Shown: positions 34,484-47,744, counted from the first letter of the stretch. The stretch is 64,000 nucleotides of DNA from Morella rubra (GCA_003952965.2 CM025852.1:26267457-26331456); one strand, 5' to 3'. The notes: generated by a model from the letters alone, not told the origin. Numbers and translations are program-made.

Positions 34484-37400
34484 CCTTCAGCTCTTCCATC
34501 TGCTCTTCTTTTCGACTGCGATGGCGTGCTCGTCGATACTGAGAAGGACGGGCATCGTATCTCTTTCAATGACACTTTCAATGAGGTATGCGGATGCCGT
34601 TTGCATGCTTATGTGTTTTGTCGGAGGCTTAACTGCGTGGCATGAAATGGGGGCCTAAATTTGTTGAATTTTCTATGCGGGAGTCAAGCGGTCGTATTAG
34701 GTATTTCGGACGATCAGAACAATCGTCTTTTCTGGAGGGCTGGAAACGACAGTCGTATTAGGATAGAGAAGTTTGCTTTATTTGGGTTTCCCTTCGACGG
34801 TATGTATTGAAAGATGTATTAGTGTATGGATTGATCTCATATTATATAGTTTAATCCATTGTTCAGAGAGAACTGGGTGTTGCTTGGGATGTAGATTTGT
34901 ACGGCGAGTTGCTCAAGATTGGAGGTGGAAAAGAACGGTAATTTTTCCTTAAAAATTATGCGGGTAGTGCTATTTTTGCGTTTATATGCAAATATTCTGC
35001 GCAAAATGTGTCGTTGTTCTTTTTCTATTTACGATTTTCGCTAAGTAGTTTATTGCTTGTGCCAAAATCGACTATTTTGTAGAACTGTGAAGGGAGAAGC
35101 TAACTGATTTTGGTCTTTATAGAATGACCGCCTACTTTAACAAGACGGGTTGGCCAGAAAAATCTCCCAAGAGTGAAGACGAAAGAAAGGAGTTCATAGC
35201 TTCACTTCACAAGAGAAAGACAGAGTTGTTCATGGCCCTCATTGAGAAAAAATTGCTCCCCCTTCGTCCGGGTGTTGGAAAGTTGGTTACTGTGTTACCT
35301 GCTTATCTTTGCATGCATAATATATGATATCTGTCTTTGATTATGCATAGATCATTCTGCTTGTGCTAGATACCTAAATTTGACATTCCATATTAATTAA
35401 GTCCTGCCTAACAGCCTCCAAGTTGGTAATGACCACTGGGGAACCAGTGGGATATTACGTGTCTTTTGAGTACTTATCTGATTGTGAAAAAAAACTATAA
35501 GAATAGGTGCTTCCTGATAGTCCAAACTTCAATTTTTTTTGGCCCAAACTTCAATTTTTTGGCCTTCCCATAAGTGGTTGACTAAGCAAACATCTCTATT
35601 CCTTCAAATCATAATCTTGATCCTTAAAGTTTGATCGAGTTAGGTTCCACACATGACAAATAAATTTGCTGAATATAGTGACGTTTTGCTTCTTTGATTT
35701 CTTCATTCCCAGTAACCTAAGACATTCTAGCAGGTTGCTTATGCCTTTCATACTTAAAACATTAATTTCCTTCAAGTTCTATGGAGCTGGCATGTGATTA
35801 ATAATTCTCATGAGTTTTGTAGGATTTTCACTGTAAAAACCTTCTAACAAGCACTCCATGTTGAAACTGCTATCTTATGAATATGAATGTGGTTATAAGC
35901 AAGATGATCTGCTAAAGTAGACCAGTCTCCTTGTCTGAGATTTTATTTTGGATCTTCGGGTATCTGATTTTGGTCTATTTTTCTCATCCACTTGTACAGG
36001 CTGATTGATCAGGCTTTAGAAAAAGGAGTCAAAGTTGCTGTGTGCAGCACTTCGAATGAGAAGGCGGTATGCATAAACAGGTTCATATGTTATTGATTGT
36101 TTGATCAGTTGTCCACAGCTGAAAATAGTCCATAACCAGTATCCCGTATGCATTGTTTGACACTGTTCAAAAGAGGATGCTTTGATGCATCTGAAGTTCG
36201 TTAGCTTTAGAAATCGGGTTCTTGCATATCAGATGGTTTCTGTGGATACTGTTCAATAATCATAGAAGAGACTGATAAACGAATTTAAGTGATCTATGCA
36301 TGGAGATCGATGGATCATAACCTTATTATTTGGTCGAGTTAATTTACAATTGAACTGTATCATACTGATTCTTGAACCTGCTCTTGTGTTGGCAGCTGAG
36401 CTATGTGTTTGTTTCAGGTCTCTGCAATAGTATCATGTTTGTTGGGACCTGAGCGAGCAGAAAAAATCAAGATCTTTGCAGGAGATGTGGTTCCCCGCAA
36501 AAAGCCTGATCCGGTAAACTTTTCATCTTTGCATCTCTTTCAGTGTCAACATAGTAAACTGGTCTCCAGCCACAATCTAGGCTTAATATGATATGATTTT
36601 ACTTTATGTGCATTCTAGGGTGTAAGTACATCTGTTCTTGAGAAGTAATTGCAAAGTGAGAATACAAAATATTAGTGCTGCGAAATGGTAAATAAATCAT
36701 GTCCCATAGATACAACAACCTGACTGAATTTACATTCAAAAAAGTGAGAGACCTCCTCTAGTCGCCATTTATACAAGATGGTCATGATATTAGATCAACT
36801 CCCTTATTATCTTATCATTTGGAGTTCACTCAGTGTGCGTGATTGTTGAAAAAATAAATGAAGACGACTTTGTTAGCCACTAAACTGTATATATTCCTCC
36901 CTACAGGCAATCTACATATTAGCAGCCAGCACTCTTGGTGTTGATCCTTCAAGGTATCTCATCATAAAGACCTAAATATTATCTGATGCTACAACAATCA
37001 TTTTGATGGGTGGTGTCTATGTTACATATTTACCACATGGAGATAGATCAATACATACATTAACTAGCACCTGAACTGATTTGTTAGTATTAATTAAATA
37101 TTCTTTAGTTACCGCAATCATGCTGCCAGTAATCTTGCAATAATTTCGTGTCCACCTGTTAATTTCTGTTTCAACTTGTCTATCCACTGCAGTTCCTCAT
37201 TAAGATCATTGCAGTTGTTTAGAACTCATCTCTTGGTTATTTTTTGACAGCTGTGTTGTGGTGGAGGACAGCGCAATTGGCCTCGCAGCAGCTAAAGCTG
37301 CTGGAATGAAGTGCGTCATAACAAAGAGCGGGTAATCTTTTACTTGTGCCGGGAATGTTCTGCTTACTGTTCCCTTTTCTACGAGGACATTTTCTTTTCT

Positions 37401-38033
37401 AGCAGGCACTGCATGTCTTGAAAATGATTAACCCACCTTGCAGATTTATAATCTGATTTTCCTGTTTAACCAACCAAAAACATAGTTCTGCATACCAGTG
37501 TCTTCAACATCCTTCCTACCTTTTGAAACTCTATCAAAAAAATTTTATGTTTATTTTGTTTTGATCGTTTAATAGTGGATAAAAGAAACTTGTTTATGTG
37601 GTTGAAAAAATAGACAAGGCTACTTATTAATTAGTCTATATGAGGGAGACCTTAATAAGCGAGAAGAGAGTTAAGTGCCGGGCAGATGCAGAGTGCCCCA
37701 TCATCTTATGTCTTGGCATCCCATAATTGCAACTCAGAAAATTCTCCTTTTCTTCAGTACTGCCAAATTTCTGTTAAGTTTTCTGATGTCAGCCATAGCT
37801 TCCTTTCTTCTGCTACTATGTGTAACCTTACAGTTATTCAACCTTCGGAAAATCACGTCTTTAGTAAATCATTGACAACATCATTTCATGTCTTAATCTC
37901 TGCTCGCAGCTATACAGCCGATGAAGACTTTTTAAATGCGGATGCAGTCTTTGACTGCATTGGAGATCCTCCAGAGGAACGGTTTGACTTGACGTTCTGT
38001 GGAAGTCTTCTTGAGAAGCAGTGTGTTAGCTAG
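34271..38033 (+). CDS. CBBY: CbbY-type HAD sugar bisphosphatase, chloroplastic
   Basis: Eight exons: 34271-34585, 34867-34937, 35123-35281, 36000-36066, 36418-36513, 36907-36953, 37251-37331, 37910-38033, giving 319 residues. That equals my recollection of the Arabidopsis CbbY protein (At3g48420). The first 70 residues are Ser/Thr-rich and fit a plastid transit peptide. HAD motifs are present: I, FDCDGVLVDTE with nucleophile Asp82 and acid Asp84; II, CSTSNE; III, the Lys of PRKKPDP; IV, VVVEDSAIG. Plant and bacterial CbbY dephosphorylates xylulose-1,5-bisphosphate, a misfire product that inhibits Rubisco, to xylulose-5-phosphate. The exon 3 donor, AA|GTTGGT, is weak but needed for phase. The first exon and its upstream DNA are duplicated at about 32270-32640. 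Confidence 0.93.
35521..35566. repeat. Small tandem duplication in a CbbY intron
   Basis: CCAAACTTCAATTTTTT followed by TTGGC is repeated about 22 bases downstream. Intronic, no known role. Confidence 0.6.
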
Positions 38034-39613
38034 CTCACGCTAAGGAGCGGTTTAACCCTGATTCATGTTACTCGTGCTTATGAAGTCAAACTTTAGAATT
38101 TTGAGAGATGCCACCATGCTGCTTAGCTGCTTAAGTTTGCTCGAAAAGACCTTAAATTACACAAGAAAATTTTATAGAAATAAAATCTATGAACCATTCT
38201 TCATGTGCAGAATGTGGATTGTTGGTAAGCTATTCTAATAAGATGTCCTGATTTTTTATTGCAAAAGTCTGAATAAAGAAGTCAGCTTCTAACACTTGGG
38301 GGATTTTTTTTTGAAAAGTTATTGTAGTTTGTTTGAAAAGTTGTTGGAGATTGTGTAAAAGTATTGGTGTTTATGTATGAATTTTTAAGATTTTGGATGT
38401 TCGTTTGTAAATTTTGTTGAATATATTTGTATTTTAGAATATTTTTGCAAACGAATATGCCTCAGTATTTACGTTTCTTGATCTTTGAATTCGGATAAAA
38501 CAGAAATGGCTTGGTGCTCAACACACATGACCGCAACATCACTCAGGTTCAGGCTGTAGGTGTCTGATGGAGGTGAAAAATTTAGAAGCGGAGCTTTGTC
38601 TAACAGTGAAAACAAAAGATGGAGAGCACTGAGAAAAGCTTGAGACAATGATTAAGGAAGTTGTTGTTTCTAGGTAGGATGGCATTCTAGCTTTTGAGCC
38701 GAGTCCAACTTATCTCATACTTCAAGTCTCTCCACACTACATTTTATTGTCTAGAAACTCCCCAGCTCTTGATGGGTCCTTCTAACCTACAATGATTAAG
38801 TGTGTAAAGAGCATCTGGAAAGTGGATAGAGAGTCACAGCTATAGAGGTTTGGGCCCACGTGGGTAGTTTCAAAACGTCATTTGGGTGTTGAGGGTCTCA
38901 TAAATGGTGTGAAATCACGAGCGCCAAATGCAATAATTCTTTTTGGGGAAGTAGTTGTGGCATAAAATTTAACTCGTGCAGATATTGAGTTAGGTTTATT
39001 CGAGTTCGATAGACGTAAATAGGTGTTCTGATTTTTTTCGTTATTAAAAAAAGAAGTATATGTTCAATAATTCCTTGATGTGCTATTTCCTTCGAAGTTG
39101 GACTTGGGCTTGCGTATTAGGTTCACTTTTCACATCTATTGAATCTCTCTTGGCTTGCTACATATACTACAAGTAAATACTCATTCTTCCAACTACGAGC
39201 TAAGAGGCTAAGAGCCAACCCCCTTTCACCTTTTTTCTAAGCATTTAATCCCATCGTCTAACATAAAATCTGTGTTGGGCTTTTCAGCCCCACTGTTCTT
39301 CTTCCTCTTGTTTTGATTTCTTCTGCCTTGGTTGTTGGGCCACTAGGTCCATTACTTTTCTTCCCTTATGGAAGCTAACATAGGTGCCCGTTTGTAATTT
39401 GATAATGCCAGTCATTTCCCAAATTTGTAAATTTACGCAGGGGCATATACGTAACCTCCGCTTACCCGAAGTGGCTGCAGCGAGCTACATTTCAGAGAGC
39501 TGTGTGTTTTTTTAGGTGCTACGGAAACCTCCGACGTTTGAAGGAGATTATAGAGAATATGGGAACGAACAAAAAAACAACCAGTTGATTAGTTGAGAGA
39601 AGTTTGAACAAGA
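38034..39613. other. Spacer between the CbbY and APE1L genes
   Basis: CbbY 3' UTR, then AT-rich DNA. 38290-38460 has MITE-like wording (GTTCGTTTGTAAATTT and GCAAACGAATATGCC at its right end) but the left end is unclear. The remainder up to the leader at 39480-39613 has no coding signal. Confidence 0.4.
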
Positions 39614-42600
39614 ATGAAACGCTTCTTTAAACCGGTAGAGAAGGAAGGGTCGTCCAAGAAGCCCTCCCTTGCACTTTCTGAAAAGGAAGACGACGAGAAA
39701 AGTGATGCCTCAGGAGAGCCGTTGAAGTTCGTGACCTGGAATGCCAATAGCTTTCTTCTTCGAGTGAAGAACGACTGGCTCGAGTTCACCAAGTTCGTTA
39801 CAAGTTTTGATCCTGATGTCATTGTAATACAGGTGATTCACTCACTCAATCACTCCTGCACGCTCTTTATTCTGATGTACCCTATTTGAGTTGCGGCTTA
39901 ATTTGGCTTGCGAATTCGATGTTCATTGGCAACTAAGCGCAATGGCAAGTGGGTGTTTGTCACATTGATGAATGTGCGAAGTGGGACATTGGTTTTCAAC
40001 GTTTGGGTCCTTGAGCATGGATGCATGACTGGAATTGCGCCTTAGTGAAATCTTGTACATGGGGTCTGTGAAATTTGGTGACTTCGCTGAAGCAAGCTTC
40101 GCTTGTTTGGTTTTGGTTCTCTTTTTTCTTTTTCTTTTTTTCTGGTTATGATTTAGGGGTTTAACTTGCTACATCGCCTGCTTCTGACATGGTAGTACTT
40201 GGCCTCTTGTTACAACGTTTAGGTGTTGAGATTTTGAGTACGATTTTCACATGGGAAAGGGATACTACTATATTTGACGAAGTTAACCCAAGGCTGTAAG
40301 ATGGTTTTGTTCACCTTATCTTGTGCTTCGAATGAAATGGCTTAGCTCACCTCACTATAAAAGAGTTTGGCAGATGATGGCTCTAAATAGCACGCCCTAC
40401 TTTTTCCCTTCATTTTTGTTGGCAACTAACTTGACATCACTCTTAGGAAGTAAGGATTCCAGCAGCTGGTTCAAAGGGCGCACCTAAAAATCCAGGAGAA
40501 CTAAAAGATGATACAAGTTCATCACGAGAAGAAAAGCAGGTAAAACTTTCTCCTTATATCTGGTGTCTCTATGAATCAAAGGCCTGAATGTGTACGCATG
40601 ACACCTTTTTGCTTGAAACTTTATTTATTCCTCTATGAATCAAAATATTGTTCAACCAAAGAAGATTACAGAAGCAGCGACAGAACCAACATTTACAGTC
40701 CTTTACTTATTTTTATGTGAGCTTGAAATTCCTTCAAATATTTTTAGATGTATAGGTAGCATTGTATGTAAATTTTCTCACTTTGTGATTAAATAGGTAA
40801 GAGTCACTGTTTGTTTTTATGATTGAAAACAATGACTTTGCTTGGTATTCACTAATATGGAAGCATATATCCTACTTGTAGATTTCATTCATAGCATTTT
40901 CTGATGATATTCAATATTCAAGAACTTGATATCTTTTTTCTCCCCTCTAAACCATGCAGATTTTGATGCGTGCCCTTTCAAGTCTGCCCTTTGCAAATTA
41001 TCGTGTTTGGTGGTCTCTTGCAGATTCGAAGTATGCAGGAACTGCACTATTTGTAAAGAAGTGTTTCCAACCAAAAAAGGTCTTTTTCAATCTTGACAGA
41101 ACAGGTATTTTGTTTCGCAATCTATTATATACAATGGCAGAAACTATTATGAATGGGTTAAATTCATCTGGAGTCATAAGTTGTATAGTCATAGTTTTGT
41201 GCTTACATTGCAAACAATTGTTAAAGAGGAGGACAACTCTCTTGAGGAGCCTTGACATATGTTAAGTTTCTATACCTACCTATAACATTGGTACATATGC
41301 TTCGAAATTGGGTACTGAATACTGTTTTTTTTCTCTGCATTAGCTTTGGAATGGCAGTTGAATCGTATTATTGTCTTTGTTGCTAGTTTCAAAGCATGAA
41401 CCGGATGGCCGGGTCATTTTAGCTGAATTCGACACATTTCGCTTATTGAATACTTATGCTCCAAACAATGGTTGGAAAGAGGAGGATAACTCATTTATAA
41501 GGAGAAGGAAATGGGATAAAAGGGTATTGGATTTTGTCCTTCAGTCTTCAGATAAGCCTCTTCTATGGTGTGGTGATCTGAATGTTAGGTGAGTGTTCTC
41601 TTCTACTTATTTGCCTTAGCTTTCCTTCCTTTTGTTTTTTTTTTTGGGTGTTGTGGGGTGGGGTGTTTTTTTTTTTTTCATCTTCCAACTGCTTGCATTT
41701 GTGTTTCCCTTTAACTTCTATTTCCAGGGTTCTCGTTCAGTTACCTTCCTACCCTAAACAGTAGATAAATGGAGAAGGATTTTATCATTTGTACACTACT
41801 ACAATATGTATAACTTTGCATTCCATTGAGCTCCAGTGATAATGATCCATGTGCTTCATATTTACGTGGAACTTAGCCTCTCTAATATTATGGATGTCCA
41901 AGAAAGTAAAAGTTTGACTACTGGTGCCTAAAAGTAGAGTTTGCCATATATTATGAATCTGTTGAACGTAGTTTGTCAGCATTGTGCATCTTTATACTTC
42001 TAATGCATCAATATTTTTCTCAAGAGACTTATACTTCGATGATTTTTTATCGTTTAAAATTTTTTACTTGCAGCCATGAAGAGATCGATGTCAGTCATCC
42101 AGAATTTTTCAGTGCAGCAAGGCTCAATGGCTATGTTCCTCCAAATAAAGAGGTGATTGAATATTGGTGCTTGTTTGGTTTTAGTTATTCAATTCCTTAA
42201 TTCTGCATTGGCTGCGCTAAATACCTATCTTTGTAAACTTGTCCATTGCAATTTGAAAATGAACTGCTGAATATTACAAATCACCTTTCTCTTTTTCCTT
42301 TTTCTTTATAGAAATAACAATGCCTCTGTATCATTAGCAGTTCTTTTGGCAATGACCATATTCTGACAAGTTCCTGTTTATGATTCTTAATGCGTGCATC
42401 AAACTAGATTGCCCAATATGATGTAGCTTCTTTTTTTTCTATTTGATTTCCTCCAAATGTGCCCCTTTCTATGTAGTGTGCTCTACATTTAGGATAGTAT
42501 TTATGATATATTGATCTTTTGTGATGCAGGACTGTGGGCAGCCTGGATTTACCTTGGCTGAGAGGAAGCGTTTTGGTACCATATTGAAAGAGTACGTGAT

Positions 42601-44357
42601 TCCATCTTAAAGTCTTGGTTCCGTGATATTCAGTAGCAATTAGGATGGTCACACCATGACCTGTAAAAAAAAGGTTTTTCCATGAGAATGTCCTGTTGGG
42701 AAAAGGTGGAACAGTGGCAACTTGTTCCAAAGTTTCTTGATGTTATCATTTCTTCTTTTCCCCACATTTCCCTTACTCTGGAAAGAGGAAAGCAGGTTGT
42801 TCCAGTTTCTTTGTTATATATGTTTTCGCTTGATGCCTATTCATATGGAAAAGCAGGTCCCTTGGTCATGAATTTATTTATGCTTCTATTTTATTTTTCT
42901 CGTCACACGTGTGTGCTTTTTGAACATCATGACTCCTTTGCTTTTCCTGCTTCTCGTGGAAAAGTGGCTGCATTGCCTTTCCATTTTTCTTTTCAGATGT
43001 CCATATCACTATATATTCCATGGTTGAACTGAAGAATTTTGTTACAACAATCCTCTAGTCTTTAATATTTATGAGTAGGAAGAATGAAATTGGATTTCTA
43101 GAGCTGGAACATCACCTAATGTTTGCAGATTCTTGCAATGAAACTAGGCCTATAAAACATTGTCTTTGTGCATTTTGCTTCAACTTCGACTGGCATTTGC
43201 ATAAGATGGTTTTGTATGAAGTTCAATCTAATAAGTAGATTCCTGTTAAATCTATTTCATCTGTATGAGATTTCTCTTTGGAAGAAATTTGGAATTCATA
43301 TTAGCTATATTCAAACTAAATTATCCTTGTGTTGCATCACATGGTGATGTGAGTTTATAAAAAAAAATTATTGATCCTTACTTGTGAATATAGATGAAGC
43401 TTTTCATCCATTCCACTATGTCTGTAGTTCCATTTACTGTCAGAAACTGGAAATGTTGGAGTTCAGTTGACTACTTGTTGTTTATCAATTCCATTCCCTT
43501 CAGGGGCGAAGCCAGAATTTGGCTTTTGGAGGGACCAAAATAGAATGCTGGAGTTTTTTTTTTTTTTTTTTCTGTGTGGGGGGGAGGCCACGGCTTCGCC
43601 TCTGACTCCATTTTTGTTCTTTTCTTTTGAGAAGTTCTATTAACAGATTCTCAATTTCATTTCCTGGGTAACCTGGATTGTGCTTCAGGGGAAAGCTAAT
43701 AGATGCATACAGATTCTTACACGAGGAGAAGGACATGGAGCGTGGCTTCTCGTGGTCTGGAAATCCCATTGGGAAGTAAGAAATTGATATCTTATGGATT
43801 CATATGCCTTGGAGTATTAATAATTTGTCTTCCATGTTTGGCAAGGCCATTGAATGGTTAAATGGATTACACTCTGTGGTGAGAGTAATGGACTATCTTG
43901 GACTGGATTTTGTCTTTACTAATGACTATAATGGTTGGTTCTCATGCAGGTATCGAGGAAAAAGGATGAGAATTGACTATTTCATTCTTTCAGAGAAACT
44001 CAAAGATAGGATTGTTGCATGTGAGATGCAGGGGAAAGGGATCGAATTAGAAGGTGCATCTCATTTCACTGACTAATTTCTGTTTCTGGGCGCTGTATTA
44101 GTCTTACTTGATATGAGTAGGAGAAATGGAGCTAAATTTAGATAAATCCTTCCATTGCTAGTTTAATTAGTTGATAGTATTAACCCAAACTGCCAGCTAG
44201 TGGAACCCTTTGTCTCTCTTGTTGTTTCTAGCATACAATGATATCTAAAACATTGATTTTCGACTCTGCAGGATTTTTTGGTAGTGATCATTGCCCAGTT
44301 ACACTTGAGCTTTCACAAGCATGCCCAGATTCCGAGCACAATGAAGTTTCCACATAA
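39614..44357 (+). CDS. APE1L: Exonuclease III/AP-endonuclease family protein, APE1L type
   Basis: Nine exons: 39614-39832, 40447-40539, 40960-41104, 41387-41588, 42074-42152, 42530-42591, 43689-43775, 43950-44053, 44272-44357; 358 residues. The metal-binding and catalytic motifs of the endonuclease/exonuclease/phosphatase fold are all present: Asn45 in TWNANSF, Glu74 in EVRIP, LLNTYAPNNG, Asp216/Asn218 in GDLNVS, Asp305 in RMRIDYF and the SDH triad of FGSDHCPV (Asp336, His337). Family members cut DNA at abasic sites or process 3' ends in base-excision repair; in Arabidopsis APE1L acts with ZDP in DNA demethylation and repair. The N-terminus is Lys/Asp/Glu-rich and may be a nuclear signal. Exon 6 uses donor GA|GTACGT and exon 7 AA|GTAAGA. 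Confidence 0.92.
43501..43604. mobile_element. Small inverted-repeat element in an APE1L intron
   Basis: Starts CAGGGGCGAAGCCAGAATTT and ends GGCCACGGCTTCGCCTCTG, giving a 13-base imperfect terminal inverted repeat (CAGRGGCGAAGCC) around a T18 tract. This terminus is typical of plant hAT-type non-autonomous elements. It lies just before the acceptor of exon 7 (43689). No clean target-site duplication. Confidence 0.6.
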
Positions 44358-45450
44358 ATGTTAGCATGTTCCCGCTTAAAAGATGTTACTGCCAGATTCT
44401 ACTAGAAGTCTACTTTGTGAATATGTTAAAGGAAACCTTTTCCTGATACTTCTTCAATATTGGTAGCAATATCCGACTACATATGCATAAGGAAGATCAA
44501 TTGGGGTTAGCGGTTTTATTGGGCAAATACTGCCCAAGTTGAAAGTTTTGGAAAAGTAAAGGGGACAAACCTTCATGGCCCATCTCATGAGCATCTTTGA
44601 CGCCCACCAATCTATGAACTTTCATTGCATTCTTCTAGCTCAGATTATTAGAGCGCGGGTACTGTCTCAGACAAGGTACAAACGAAAGCAAAAGAGTGAT
44701 TATAAAATGGTATCAAATGGTGCCCAAACAGAGATGGATATCTGAGTAGATTTCTCACTGAAAACCAAGTTTACTAGGCCTTTTCCAGGCTACATGTATT
44801 TACCAAAGGGCCATTTCAATTTCACTAATTTTTAATTTAATATTTTGGTTCTCTCTTCCCATTCATTGCTCATATTAATATATCTGGATGGTCAAACATA
44901 AATGTTTTTGAAACAACCATGTCTTTTGTATCTTGTAATTGTCAGACTGGGGGCCTTTTGTTTTTTTTTTGTTTTTGTTTTTGTTTTTGTTTTTGTGTCC
45001 CTTTCTTGGTCCCACCAATTGCATGGGCTACGTGATGCGAGGGGGGAAAAAGATGGCATCTTGTTATAATTGGTAGAGGGCGATCGTTGTGGAATCCAAT
45101 GATTGCAAGATCTGCTTTGTTACCTTTTGTACTTGTATTTTATACATATTCCGACAAGTAAATAGTTTGTACAACTTAATTGTTTAGAAAAACAACACAT
45201 ATACGTAATAATGCTGCTTTGCGTTGCCTTTTATGTGTGTTTTTTCAAACGACGACGTAAAATAACAAACAGCTCGTGGAAGTGTCCTATTCCCCTATTC
45301 TAGTACAGGTGGCGCTAGTTTGCAATTCTGATTCCACACGTAATTTTGCAGGTTTGATACAAATATCTCATGTTGCATAAGAAAAATAATTAAAAAATAA
45401 GGAAAAAAAGTAGCCTTAAAGATTGACATACTATTTTATTTGTAATTTAT
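44358..45450. other. 3' UTR of APE1L and intergenic DNA
   Basis: No coding features. A (TTTTTG)n microsatellite of about five units lies near 44962-44995, following a T run. Confidence 0.45.
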
Positions 45451-45451
45451 A

Positions 45452-45655
45452 CCTCAAACGAGTATTTTTGGTAATTGACATTCTTAAATTAATATTTTTC
45501 TTTTGCAATGTGCCCTCGGTGAAGATTTAGTCTTTACAATTGTTATATAATTTTTCTCAATCTTAACTTAAGAAAGAAATAAACATTTTTAAGAAAGTGA
45601 ATTGCTAATACTAATAGTTGGGGGCACATTACCAATAAAAGTAGAAGTTTGGGGT
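45452..45655. mobile_element. Possible MITE, nested inverted repeat
   Basis: The left arm has ACCTCAAACGAGTATTTTTG, GTAATTGACA and GCAATGTGCCCTC; the right arm has GGGGGCACATTACC and GTAGAAGTTTGGGGT, which are roughly complementary. The design, with a gene-free palindrome and repeated internal words, resembles the element at 27038-27416. Ends and target duplication are not resolved. Confidence 0.4.
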
Positions 45656-47400
45656 GGTAAGTTTCATTAAAACAAATATATTATCTGCACGCACTCACAG
45701 AAGAAATATTCTCATACAAACTTCATGTGTTGGATCATTGCCGTGTTGATCAAATCTCCAAACAAGCAAGTTCTTGAAATCCAATCCTAGTAGTAAGAGT
45801 ATGCATGCTACTTTGGAGATTTTTTTTTTTTTTTTTGGTGGGGAGTAACGAGGGAAATCCGAGCATCCATTTACGTGCACTAAACTCTAACAGACTTGGT
45901 TCAATATTTACATGAGTTAGGTTTAACGTTATTGCAAACTCTGGAGAGACTGACTGACCTACTGATAAAACCTTATTTAAGTCACAAATTTTTTGCACAA
46001 TATTTCATTAAAATAGATTCTTCCCATTCATATTTGAGATGTACAACTTCATTTTATTTTCTCTCTCTTTTCACTTGACACCAAATATCACCTTTTTCCG
46101 AATTTTATTTAGAGGTGAACAAGTCATCAAATGGCTTTCCAGACAAACTTATACCCACATTCTCTGCAGCCCAAACAACTGAAATACACAAAAGAAACAG
46201 GAACCTAACCTCGGTGTTTTAATATGTCATCTGAAGAAGCACAATAGTTTGAAAAACCATGCACTGAGATTGAAAAATGTTTGTCTTTTGGTAGTGGGGG
46301 AGTTTTTAAAGAGGGAAAAAAACCAACTGGGAAATGCTCAAATGGTAGAGAAGTTGAGTGTCCATGAAACGCCTTGATCTTTTGCCAAAAGCCCCAAAAG
46401 GTTATGCACATGGCCTTTCTTTTTAAATTTTTTTTTTTTTTTTTTAACAAATCTCTGTGTATATATACAAAAGTGAAAATGGGTAGTAGAAAGAGGGCAA
46501 TACAAACGAGACCCACTTACTTTAAATGCATGATATGATAATCGAGTAGGAATTTGACTGCCAAGTGTTTTTTTATTCTTTCATCTTCAAATGAATGTAG
46601 AATTTTAACTCACTGGTGTTTGACATTTTTGGATAAGAAGTACCAGTACTGCACCTGCTTATATGTATTGTCTGCACGATTGCACGGCAACCCAATAGGC
46701 ACAAGGAAACGTTTGTCCTGCTAAAGTTTTTATAGCCGCTATGTCATTCTTTATTGGGCCTCCTTTGACTCCCTTTTACCAAATTCTGGGTCAAACTTAA
46801 AAAGAACAAGTTCACAGGTCTATAAACACAGAACAGCAAAAAAACTTGGGTCATGGCAAAAAAAATTCTGAAAGGCCAAAGGGCAAAACTGCAAATTCTC
46901 TAATCCACCAGTCACACAACCATATCTGTTTTTCAGAATAAGAAACACATAAAACTGAAAGACCCAATTTAAAACCAGTAGAAAAAATGCAGGAAAAAAA
47001 AAAATAAGAAAGGAAAATCCAATACAAAAGTTTTGTGCTTTACTCGTCGCCCAACTATTTGTAAGATAGGGCGCATTTAAGGTTATGGGAATTAAGTACA
47101 CGATCCTAGATTTGATTCTTCATGGAAATTATATGGATTATTTAATTGGGAGATTAGGTTGTGGCTTTTTTTTTCTTTTTTGATATTTATCATTACCCAA
47201 CAAAAATAATCCAAATCCAAACGCCACAAACTTTAGAGCTAGAAGTACAAAACCGAAAAATAACTAGGCCACAAACATAAATCTTAAAGGGCAAAACTGC
47301 AAAACTGCACTTCACCTCTGCCCCCACGACACCGGTTTTCACAAATTCACTGGCTCCTCAAATTATCCAAAAATCAGAAACAGCAAAAGAACAAAAAAAC
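45656..47400. other. Intergenic DNA upstream of REF6
   Basis: AT-rich with several poly-T and poly-A runs (45821-45837, 46429-46445). No coding or RNA gene seen on either strand. Confidence 0.5.
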
Positions 47401-47696
47401 TGATGAAATGGAAATGGCAGCAACGGTAAATCCCTCAGAAAAGACAGTCATTTCCAGAAAGTTTACCCAAACCCAGGATAAAACCCCACACTATCAACTC
47501 CGCACTCTCCCAGTCACAGTCCCAGTCCTCTGCTTCCCACAAATTTTCACCAGTCCTCTCCTCCTCTGTCCCATTAGAAAACAGGGGAATCAGAAATATT
47601 TCTCTTTTTATTCTATTTTTTAAATTTTCTTAAAGGCAAAATGAAGCAGGGAATCTGAATAGCTTCTCTGCTTCTCCTGCTGCGTGAGAGTTCAAT

Positions 47697-47744
47697 ATGG
47701 GTGGGTAGGTTTGAATGAGAGACCCAAAATCTTTGCCAACATAA
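47697..47744 (+). promoter_or_regulatory. Two short upstream ORFs before REF6
   Basis: ATGGGTGGGTAG (47697-47708, three codons) and a nine-codon ORF at 47715-47744 (MRDPKSLPT) end 55 and 19 bases before the REF6 start. A further short one starts at about 47403. If the transcript starts upstream, as the pyrimidine-rich DNA at 47480-47700 suggests, they would reduce or regulate REF6 translation. The transcript start is not known. Confidence 0.5.

Noticed and set aside
43804-44076. Extra exon in the APE1L intron starting MPWSINNLSS
   Set aside because: Only 43950-44053 belongs to the conserved protein, and the sequence before it has no counterpart in the exonuclease III fold. The acceptor at 43949 gives the right phase.
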